5,032 nt of DNA, taken from contig JALRKI010000139.1 in assembly GCA_023254815.1 (NCBI GenBank), forward strand, positions 1 to 5,032, read 5' to 3'. Made by a program: the position numbers and the translations under genes. The notes beneath the pieces are model-generated. The model did no database searches. It was given only the letters and a program-made list of their open reading frames with translations, and was not told where the DNA came from. This DNA is from Flavobacteriaceae bacterium (GTDB lineage Bacteria; Bacteroidota; Bacteroidia; Flavobacteriales; Flavobacteriaceae). Shown in pieces: positions 1 through 5,032 of this stretch (positions within the stretch are counted from its first letter, which is position 1; every line of letters begins with the position of its first letter).

Positions 1-215
1 TAGCTGCGATTACTCCTGAAAATTCAGATGTCTATTCAATATTGTCCAATTATCCAGATTCATTTTTTCTGTCGGATGACTCGAATCTAAATTGCGAAAG
101 ATTGTGTGAGTATTTCGATCAATTCGAAAAAGGTCAACTTAACAAGGTAATATTCGACGCTTCAAATTACAGTAGAAAGCATATTACCTCAAGACTGGCC
201 AAACTGTTAGAGTAA
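1..215 (+). CDS. C-terminal fragment of a possible glycosyltransferase (5' end outside window)
   Basis: An open frame enters from the left edge (first full codon at base 3) and ends at TAA 213-215, giving 70 residues with no internal stop. The fragment begins AAITPENSDVYSIL and ends with YSRKHITSRLAKLLE. This resembles the tail of GT4/group 1 glycosyltransferases: a 'P.(N)SD...I' stretch in the donor-nucleotide-binding lobe, an acidic 'DD..L...L' segment, then a final helix of the type 'fsr..i...la.ll'. If correct, the enzyme would transfer a sugar from a nucleotide donor in surface polysaccharide or glycolipid synthesis. The catalytic part is not in the window, so the family call rests on weak C-terminal resemblance only. 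The coding status is more secure than the function. The next gene on this strand starts 168 bp downstream, so a shared operon is uncertain. Confidence 0.5.
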   Translation, partial: AAITPENSDVYSILSNYPDSFFLSDDSNLNCERLCEYFDQFEKGQLNKVIFDASNYSRKHITSRLAKLLE

Positions 216-254
216 CAATATATGAGAATTTAGTTTATCATATTTTTGTAATTT

Positions 255-290
255 GATTGACAATAGGGGATTTTTAATCCTATGTAAATC
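255..290. repeat. Imperfect inverted repeat / potential hairpin
   Basis: The core is GGATT (268-272) paired with AATCC (276-280) across a TTT loop. It extends outward through ATA/TAT with two bulged G residues (266-267). After a single bulged A (262) it continues as GATTGAC (255-261) against GTAAATC (284-290), with one mismatch. In total about 14 pairs can form. No T-run follows on the + strand, so it is not a standard intrinsic terminator for the upstream gene, which stops 40 bp earlier. It could be an operator palindrome, a 3'-end stabilising stem or chance in A/T-rich DNA. Confidence 0.4.
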
Positions 291-361
291 AACATATTAA
301 CTAATTCATTTTGGCTATAATTTATATTATGTCAAATTATATATTCTTTAAATATCTAATC

Positions 362-381
362 ATCAATCTACAATCAATCTA
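362..381 (+). repeat. Tandem 9-bp direct repeat beside the start codon
   Basis: ATCAATCTA occurs at 362-370 and again at 373-381, a spacing of 11 bp, which is about one helical turn. The second copy ends 2 bp before the ATG at 384. It occupies the place where a ribosome binding site would lie and contains no Shine-Dalgarno-like purine tract. Same-face direct repeats can be regulator sites, but two copies of a simple A/T-rich word are weak evidence. Confidence 0.35.
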
Positions 382-383
382 GA

Positions 384-788
384 ATGAACGACCGAGACCA
401 AACGCTTTTGAGCCTAAGACCTCACATCTCCACTATAGACTTAGAAAAGATTTCCCTCTCTGAGGAATCCTTTCAAAACAAAACAGTTCGGCCAATTTTA
501 AAACTGCAACAAGATATTATAATCGGATTGGTCAAAAATTTTCTTCAACGTCACAAAGTCAACTACACTGCCATGTCACTTCCAGAAAAGGAAAAATTCA
601 TTGATTTGGCACTCAACAGGGATTTGAAACTAAAAAACACTTTGCTTGGCATTGTCATAGGCCATTTTACTGTTCTTGAATTAATGGAATTCAACTCTAA
701 CAGTCAGAATTTGAGCAAGCGCATTGCCGACTTGCTTCAGCAGAGAATTATTGACAACATCATTTTACTGGACAATTTAGAGGATTGA
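384..788 (+). CDS. Small conserved helical protein of unknown function (often labelled 'glyoxalase' in flavobacteria)
   Basis: This 134-residue protein is soluble: it has no signal peptide and no membrane segment, and its composition suggests it is mostly alpha-helical. Two stretches look like family signatures: FQNKTVRPILKLQ at residues 30-42 and KNTLLGIVIGHFT at 84-96. From memory, proteins of this size and pattern are common in Flavobacteriia and are often annotated 'glyoxalase'. The sequence gives no support for that label: it is too short and helical for a typical VOC-fold enzyme, and I see no spaced His/Glu metal-ligand pattern. I therefore leave the function open. The ATG at 384 is the first start in the frame and has an A/T-rich leader without a Shine-Dalgarno sequence, as is usual in Bacteroidota. 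The TGA stop (786-788) lies inside the end of the convergent DUF2461 gene, a 12-bp overlap. Confidence 0.85.
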   Translation: MNDRDQTLLSLRPHISTIDLEKISLSEESFQNKTVRPILKLQQDIIIGLVKNFLQRHKVNYTAMSLPEKEKFIDLALNRDLKLKNTLLGIVIGHFTVLELMEFNSNSQNLSKRIADLLQQRIIDNIILLDNLED

Positions 789-1451
789 TTCGCCATCCAA
801 ATTGGTAGTCAAAGCATTGGACATCCAATTTAAAAAAGGTCGCGCAGCCCTAATTGTTTCAGAAACATCGGCTGCGAAACTAGATTTCATCGCTTCTTCG
901 TCCGTAAATTCTTTGATCAATAAATACTGCTTGTATCTGATCAAATCAAGATCTGGATGGTCCTTTGGGAAATCACGTGGAGCTGTTTTGAGTTGTTCGC
1001 CTTTGAGTGAACCCCAAACTGAGCTGAGTTTGTCATGTGACAATATTCTTCGCAATTCAACGGCTTCATAGTCCAATTCTTGTCGGATTCTTTTTAAATC
1101 GGCACTATTTGGTTCCCAAAAACCAACTGCTATAAATGACTTGCCAGGCTGAATGTGAACGTAATATCCTCCTCTTAGTCCTGGATGTTCTCGTTTGAAA
1201 CTGCATCCGAAATGAGTTTTATAAGGTGCTTTGTTTTTAGAAAATCGGACGTCACGGTATATCCTGAACAGTTTGTAGGAATCCAACTTGTCGTGCTGTG
1301 AGAGCAGCTCAAACACTTGCTCGCAGAAATCCTTGACTTGTTTTTCTGCATTTTTAAACGATTTCTTGTTGTGGTTAAACCATTCTCTTTCATTGTTTCG
1401 TTCAATTGATTTGAGAAAATCAAAAACTTCATCTGTAATAATTCCTTTCAT
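777..1451 (-). CDS. DUF2461 / TIGR02453 family protein
   Basis: The protein is 224 residues long, the usual length for this widespread uncharacterised family. The hallmarks are visible in order: an N-terminal 'FL..i..NN.REWF..NK..F' segment at residues 12-32, the highly conserved RIYRDVRFSKNKAPYKTH block at 63-80, GGYYVHI at 94-100, a 'G.W.P....L..IR' segment at about 110-123, and a C-terminal 'LKTAPRDFPKDHPDLDLIRYKQYLL' region at about 154-178, of which RYKQYLL is typical. It has no signal peptide or membrane helix, so it is probably cytoplasmic. The biochemical function of the family is not established. The ATG at 1451 lies 3 bp after the TGA of the TruA-type gene, so translation is probably coupled and the gene is the last of the minus-strand operon. 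The TAA stop at 779-777 overlaps the convergent + strand gene, leaving no space for a terminator between the two. Confidence 0.93.
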   Translation of the reverse strand: MKGIITDEVFDFLKSIERNNEREWFNHNKKSFKNAEKQVKDFCEQVFELLSQHDKLDSYKLFRIYRDVRFSKNKAPYKTHFGCSFKREHPGLRGGYYVHIQPGKSFIAVGFWEPNSADLKRIRQELDYEAVELRRILSHDKLSSVWGSLKGEQLKTAPRDFPKDHPDLDLIRYKQYLLIKEFTDEEAMKSSFAADVSETIRAARPFLNWMSNALTTNLDGESIL

Positions 1452-1454
1452 GTG

Positions 1455-2249
1455 TCATTGGGTTTTAAATTCTGTGGACTCTAAAACAAGTCCCGTTGCA
1501 GGTACAACATAAGTTTCGTTATGCGGAAAGTCTTCGAAAAGGCTCATTTTGATATCTTCTAAAGTCCTCTCCCCTTTTCCTAGTCTTACCAAGGCTCCCA
1601 TCATCAGTCTAACTTGATGTCTCAAAAATCCCTTACCTACAACTTCAAGGGCATAAGTGTTTTCAGGGAAGAAATTGGCTTTCAACCTACGGTTAGTCAC
1701 TATTTTGCATTTGGAAATCGTTCTAATATATTGTGAATCTGGTTTTGGCTTGTAACAGTAAGGTCGGAAGCAATGAGTCCCTTGAAACAATTTGGCACCT
1801 TGTTTCATCAGTTTCAAGTCTAGTGGTCCCAAAAATGTTGTTATGAGCGGTGCAGAGAATGGATGACTTTTTTCTCCAAAAGCAAAGTAATATCTGTAAG
1901 ATTTCGAGCTCGAATCTTGAATGATATTAAATTTTTTTGACACACACTTTATTGATGTGCATTGAATATCTTGGGGTAAGTTGTCGTTAAAATCTGAGAA
2001 AAATCGCTTCTCATCCGACAGAGGTTCTGATAAAAACAATTCGAAGGCTGAGTCTTGTGCAGAAACTTGTGCGTCGGTTCTGCTGGCTCCCAAGATTTTA
2101 AAATGAACACCTTCGTCTAGAACATATTTGACAGTTTTGTTAATAACATCATGTAATGTTCTCAAGTAGGGCTGCTTTTGCCATCCGTGATAGTTGTGAC
2201 CCAAAAAACGGATTTTAACTAAATAATAGGCTCGGTGACTAGCGCCCAT
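1455..2249 (-). CDS. TruA-type tRNA pseudouridine synthase, variant catalytic loop
   Basis: This 264-residue protein has the TruA architecture from end to end. Near the N-terminus it has FLGHNYHGWQKQP (residues 15-27, matching the family 'Y.G..Y.GWQ.Q'). The catalytic loop ASRTDAQVSA spans 55-64, with the presumed nucleophile Asp59. KSYRYYFAFG is at 116-125, with the Tyr118 equivalent. GTHCFRPY at 157-164 occupies the place of the family 'G.HDF' motif. The segment from GFLRHQVRLMMG to LGKG at 207-226 matches the 'F.RhQVR.mvG' block. TruA isomerises uridine at tRNA positions 38-40 in the cytoplasm. The canonical loop is (G)RTDAGVHA; here the Gly and His are replaced by Gln and Ser, while Arg57, Thr58 and Asp59 are retained. 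Such RTDA.VSA proteins appear, as I recall, as a TruA-like second copy in Bacteroidota, so the substrate may differ and I withhold the symbol truA. The ATG at 2249 is 33 bp after the prohibitin stop, and the TGA ends 3 bp before the DUF2461 start. Confidence 0.9.
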   Translation of the reverse strand: MGASHRAYYLVKIRFLGHNYHGWQKQPYLRTLHDVINKTVKYVLDEGVHFKILGASRTDAQVSAQDSAFELFLSEPLSDEKRFFSDFNDNLPQDIQCTSIKCVSKKFNIIQDSSSKSYRYYFAFGEKSHPFSAPLITTFLGPLDLKLMKQGAKLFQGTHCFRPYCYKPKPDSQYIRTISKCKIVTNRRLKANFFPENTYALEVVGKGFLRHQVRLMMGALVRLGKGERTLEDIKMSLFEDFPHNETYVVPATGLVLESTEFKTQ

Positions 2250-2282
2250 ACTTGAAGAGGCTTTAGACTATGGAATACAGTA

Positions 2283-3098
2283 TTATTGGTTTCCAAGAAT
2301 TATGGGCATGCCATCCTTTCCAGATCCGATTACGACTACTTTAGTGTTCGGAGATTCGGCAAGCTTCAATGTTGCCTCAATACCTTTGTCTTGAAGAATC
2401 TTATCAGTGAGAGAAGCACTCAGTAATTTATTGGCATCGGCCTTTCCTTGTGCCTCAATGATTTGTCGCTGGGCCTCTTTTGAAGCTTTTTCCAAACGGA
2501 ATTCATACTCCAAAGATTCTTGTTCTTGACGAAGTTTGCGCTCAATGGCATCCTTAATAGTTGAAGGTAATGTCACATCTCTTACCAATACGTCATTCAA
2601 TTGAATGTATTGCGGTTCGACGATGGCCTTAGTTTCTTCGAAAATCTCAGCTTGAATAGCGTCCCTTTTACTCGAATAAAGCTGTTCTGGTGTGTATCTC
2701 CCGACTACACTTCTGGCAGCCGATCTGATTGCTGGCAGTAAAACCCGTTGCTTGTATTGATCACTCTTCTCTTGATGGAGCTTCCCTAAATCATTGTAAA
2801 TAGGCTGAAACCAAGCAGAAGCATCAAGTTTGATGTCTAATCCATTCGATGATAATACATTCATTTGTTCAAAAACCTCTTGCTGGCGGACTTCATAAAC
2901 GAAGACCCGATTCCAAGGTGCTATAATTTGAAATCCTTCGCCCAGAGGTGGTTCATCAATAACAACACCTCCGCCGAAAGTCCGATACAAGACTCCTGCT
3001 TGACCAGAATCAATGGTCAAGGTTGACTTTGAAATTAAGATGATTAGAACAATGACGGCAAAAATTAAAGGCAGACCTATTTTTGGTAATCTTTCCAT
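2283..3098 (-). CDS. Membrane-anchored prohibitin-family (SPFH domain) protein
   Basis: With the start at 3098 (MERLPKIG...) the protein has 271 residues, a typical length for bacterial prohibitins. It has one hydrophobic N-terminal helix (about residues 7-23, GLPLIFAVIVLIILI) acting as an uncleaved anchor. The SPFH/PHB domain follows at about 27-180 (DSGQAGVLYRTFGGGVV, then PLGEGFQIIAPWNRVFVYEVR and a conserved DVLVRDVTLP). A charged coiled coil spans about 182-222 (AIERKLRQEQESLEYEFRLEKASKEAQRQ in part), ending in AQGKADA. The C-terminus contains KVVVIGSGKDGMPI. Prohibitins form large membrane rings that scaffold membrane-protein quality control, often with FtsH-type proteases; the role here is inferred. 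The frame is open further upstream to an ATG at 3191, but those 31 residues overlap the preceding gene, are not prohibitin-like and contain the only cysteines, so I reject that start. The gap to the VWA gene is 17 bp, mostly T and A, indicating co-transcription. Confidence 0.93.
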   Translation of the reverse strand: MERLPKIGLPLIFAVIVLIILISKSTLTIDSGQAGVLYRTFGGGVVIDEPPLGEGFQIIAPWNRVFVYEVRQQEVFEQMNVLSSNGLDIKLDASAWFQPIYNDLGKLHQEKSDQYKQRVLLPAIRSAARSVVGRYTPEQLYSSKRDAIQAEIFEETKAIVEPQYIQLNDVLVRDVTLPSTIKDAIERKLRQEQESLEYEFRLEKASKEAQRQIIEAQGKADANKLLSASLTDKILQDKGIEATLKLAESPNTKVVVIGSGKDGMPIILGNQ

Positions 3099-3115
3099 GA
3101 TATAAAAAAATTTAG

Positions 3116-5032
3116 TTAAAGTAATCCGTTGTATTTTCTTGCAAACCATTCCGCTGACATGGTCGACATTAAGATGGCAAGAAACCACCAAACAGTGAGT
3201 AAAGGTACAATTTTTTGGCTAACCTTTTCAACAGGTCGATAACGATCAGATTTTGCAATCAATTCAACCAAATCCTCGAGATTATCGGACGTAAAAAGCT
3301 TTCCTCCAGATGCGGAGGCCAATAAATTCATGTCTTCAAAATTGGCCGATAACTGATGTTCTTCAATTCTTCGGTTCAAAATTTCAAAATTTCCCTTTTT
3401 TCTTATTGAACCATTGACCACAACCTCAAAATTATAATTGCCTTCAGACAGGTCATTTATGGACATCCGATATCTGCCCGATTGGAATACCATATTCCGT
3501 GTTTCAGAAAATCCGGTATTTTGGTTCGTGATATTAAGTTCTAAAACTTCATTTGGATTGTTTTCTAGATTGTCATTCAACCATAGTGCACTAATTTCCT
3601 TACTGTCAGTCTCATCGTATATCGTTTTATAGGTCAATTGAAGTTGATCGCGATTCACTGAATTGGACAGTAATCTGACCACTTGTCCTATAAGTGCATC
3701 AAAGGCTTGGAAATTTCCTGTATTTAAGTAGGTCTGAGCTCTCCATTTCCAAAAATTTTCACCTCTCAATAGAGCGCCTTTTGAGCCATTTGATTCAAAC
3801 AAAGTCCAAAGAGGATCTTCTTTAAGAATAATTCCTCTATATTTTTTATAGAATAAAGGTGTATTGGGAATATTAAATGTGACCGATCCAAAACTTGTCT
3901 CAATAGGAGGCCAATTGGAAAAGTCTGAAGATTCAATAGTAAACAAATTGAAATCAGGGTTGTAAGCAATGTCATACAATTCTGACTCGTTTGTTGGTTC
4001 AAGTTTAAACCAATTTTGCGATTGATTGAGCCAATTGGTATCGGTGTCAGTCCCTATTATCCAAGCTGCCTGAAAACCAGTTTTCTGTATCCATTGAAGT
4101 ATTTCAGCGAAAGATTGATTGGGTTGGTAAATCAAGGCGGTTTGAAACTGATCCTTTTGCGCCAAAAACTCTGTCGGAGTGAGAACAGCAGTGGTGCTAG
4201 ACTCTAGGGCGTTAATGGCCTTAACAAACACCCCAATATCTGGATGAACAATCCTGCTGACGATGGCAACCCTACTGGATTCATCAATTGTTTCAAGGTC
4301 AAAACTGAACTCATTGTTGGACAAGCTATTTTCATTTATTCCTGATTCTATCCTCACCTTGTAGCGGTTAACCCCTGGTTTAGATGGAGGTAAGACCATT
4401 TTAATCATTTGGCTTTTAGTTTCCCTAAAAGACGCGCTATTTTGTGATACAACTTTGTTTCCAGCAATGACCTTTAAAACTACTTTTTGATCGGTATTTT
4501 CACTTGAATGTGCTACTACCTCAATTTCAGATTGGTTACCGCTAAAGGCAAATGGGTTGTGCTGAACGGTTTCAATACTCAAGTCAAAAGGAGATTCAAA
4601 TGGACCAAAGACTACAGGAAAAACTACCTGACTCAAACTATCCACCACGAAATGAGCCTTTGAACCATAATTTTGGTTACCATCAGAAAGCAGAATAGTT
4701 ACTGAACCTTCCCTATTATTGTCATTAATCGACTTTATGGCTTCTGAAAAATTGCTTAGTTTGTCACTAAAGTCGATTGAATCGCCACGCATAAAATGCT
4801 CACCAATTGTGTAAAAATTCACATCGAACTTGTCCTTTAGAACCCTTTGCTTTTTCAAATAGTCAACCGAGTTCAATAAAAGAGAATCTTGATTTAAAAA
4901 TTTGATTGACTGAGAATTATCTACAATTATATTCAGTTTCTGTTTAGATAAATTTTGTACAGATTTGGTCAAACTAAGGTTAAATAACAACAATAAAATA
5001 ACCGTAACGCTTGACGATCTTAGTGCGGCTAA
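3116..5032 (-). CDS. VWA-domain membrane protein, N-terminus outside window
   Basis: The frame is open from the right edge to TAA at 3118-3116, giving 638 visible codons. A TTG at 4993 is not the true start, because in-frame coding continues upstream as LAALRSSSVTVIL, part of a hydrophobic segment (about 5011-4970). The order from there is: a von Willebrand A domain with the MIDAS motif DNSQS (Asp codon 4921-4919), a Ser-Asn where Thr-Asp/Asn is expected (Ser codon 4756-4754) and LLSDGNQN (Asp codon 4684-4682); a beta-rich segment (about 4590-4290); a Rossmann-like segment resembling class I glutamine amidotransferase folds (about 4275-3990), starting RVAIVSRIVHPDI; another beta domain (about 3640-3370); then EEHQLSANFEDMNLLASASGGKLF and a C-terminal membrane helix, VWWFLAILMSTMSAEWFARK, near the stop. 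There is no cysteine in the whole visible protein. This matches a large uncharacterised Bacteroidota family of membrane VWA proteins. The topology suggests the large domain sits outside the cytoplasm between two membrane anchors. The molecular role is unknown. Confidence 0.9.
   Translation of the reverse strand, partial: LAALRSSSVTVILLLLFNLSLTKSVQNLSKQKLNIIVDNSQSIKFLNQDSLLLNSVDYLKKQRVLKDKFDVNFYTIGEHFMRGDSIDFSDKLSNFSEAIKSINDNNREGSVTILLSDGNQNYGSKAHFVVDSLSQVVFPVVFGPFESPFDLSIETVQHNPFAFSGNQSEIEVVAHSSENTDQKVVLKVIAGNKVVSQNSASFRETKSQMIKMVLPPSKPGVNRYKVRIESGINENSLSNNEFSFDLETIDESSRVAIVSRIVHPDIGVFVKAINALESSTTAVLTPTEFLAQKDQFQTALIYQPNQSFAEILQWIQKTGFQAAWIIGTDTDTNWLNQSQNWFKLEPTNESELYDIAYNPDFNLFTIESSDFSNWPPIETSFGSVTFNIPNTPLFYKKYRGIILKEDPLWTLFESNGSKGALLRGENFWKWRAQTYLNTGNFQAFDALIGQVVRLLSNSVNRDQLQLTYKTIYDETDSKEISALWLNDNLENNPNEVLELNITNQNTGFSETRNMVFQSGRYRMSINDLSEGNYNFEVVVNGSIRKKGNFEILNRRIEEHQLSANFEDMNLLASASGGKLFTSDNLEDLVELIAKSDRYRPVEKVSQKIVPLLTVWWFLAILMSTMSAEWFARKYNGLL

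Larger units (their letters stand above)
216..383 (+). other. A/T-rich intergenic leader upstream of the 134-codon gene
   Basis: This 168-bp gap between two + strand genes has no credible reading frame. It contains TATTTTTG at 241-248, which fits the Bacteroidota -7 promoter consensus TAnnTTTG, but there is no TTTG-type -33 element at the right distance upstream, so I do not call it as a promoter. TTGACA occurs at 257-262 inside an inverted repeat, and TATAAT at 316-321 has no partner -35 box. The last 50 bp are almost pure A/T and end in a short direct repeat next to the start codon. The promoter of the downstream gene probably lies in this stretch, but I cannot place it exactly. Confidence 0.4.

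Noticed and set aside
241..248. TATTTTTG as a Bacteroidota -7 promoter element
   Set aside because: It matches TAnnTTTG, but no TTTG or TTG element lies about 19-21 bp upstream, and such words are common by chance in A/T-rich DNA.
799..831. Inverted repeats AAATTGG/CCAATTT and ATTGG/CCAAT just after the end of the 134-codon gene, considered as a terminator
   Set aside because: They lie in the DUF2461 coding region (Asn-Trp-Met-Ser-Asn codons), the stems are only 5-7 bp, and an A-run rather than a T-run follows on the + strand.
802..1512. Open frames on the + strand at 802-1071 and 1288-1512, and on the minus strand at 1175-1432
   Set aside because: They lie inside the well-supported DUF2461 gene (the 1288-1512 frame also runs into the end of the TruA gene) in other frames. 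Their translations are Ser/Cys-rich and without recognisable motifs, as expected of shadow frames.
3099..3125. Possible internal promoter before the prohibitin gene (TAAATTTT on the minus strand)
   Set aside because: The last base does not fit TAnnTTTG, and the nearest upstream TTTG is about 27 bp away, too far for a -33 element. Co-transcription with the VWA gene explains expression.
3099..3191. Upstream extension of the prohibitin gene to an ATG at 3191, adding 31 residues
   Set aside because: It overlaps the C-terminal membrane-helix codons of the VWA gene in another frame, is not prohibitin-like, and would place extra polar residues and two cysteines before the anchor. The ATG at 3098 lies 17 bp after the upstream stop and gives a normal prohibitin N-terminus.
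3438..4207. Open frames at 3438-3632 (+), 3766-4002 (-) and 4016-4207 (+)
   Set aside because: All are contained in the VWA gene in other frames, are short and have no domain signal.
4991..4993. TTG at 4993 as the start codon of the VWA gene
   Set aside because: The reading frame stays open to the window edge and encodes the continuation of a hydrophobic membrane segment. A start here would cut that segment in half, so the gene is partial instead.

Overview
The window is low-GC, gene-dense DNA with the features of a Bacteroidota chromosome, most likely a Flavobacteriales relative. The case rests on three things. The proteins match types I associate with that phylum: a small 'FQNKT..PILKLQ' protein, a TruA relative whose catalytic loop reads RTDAQVSA, and a large cysteine-free VWA membrane protein followed by a prohibitin. 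No start codon is preceded by a convincing Shine-Dalgarno sequence. Leaders and gaps are A/T-rich. This placement is inferred from protein character, not from a marker gene.

Layout: the left edge (1-215, + strand) holds the last 70 codons of a gene that is probably a glycosyltransferase. A 168-bp A/T-rich gap follows, carrying an imperfect inverted repeat and a short direct repeat. Next is a 134-codon + strand gene (384-788) for a small helical conserved protein of unknown function. The rest of the window is one minus-strand cluster. In transcription order it contains a large VWA-domain membrane protein whose 5' end lies beyond the right edge (5032-3116), a membrane-anchored prohibitin/SPFH protein (3098-2283), a divergent TruA-type pseudouridine synthase (2249-1455) and a DUF2461-family protein (1451-777). 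The gaps are 17, 33 and 3 bp, so these four are very probably one operon with its promoter outside the window. Its last gene meets the 134-codon gene tail to tail, and the two coding regions overlap by 12 bp.

Working together: the VWA and prohibitin proteins are both membrane-anchored and contain no cysteine in the visible sequence. This fits an envelope-facing pair, and a joint role in membrane protein assembly or quality control is a reasonable but unproven inference. The two downstream genes are cytoplasmic: one is RNA modification, the other is unknown. They may only be co-transcribed. I see no mobile element, CRISPR array, tRNA, rRNA or clear intrinsic terminator. The window mostly reads as ordinary chromosome; its less-described parts are the VWA-prohibitin pair and the variant TruA loop.
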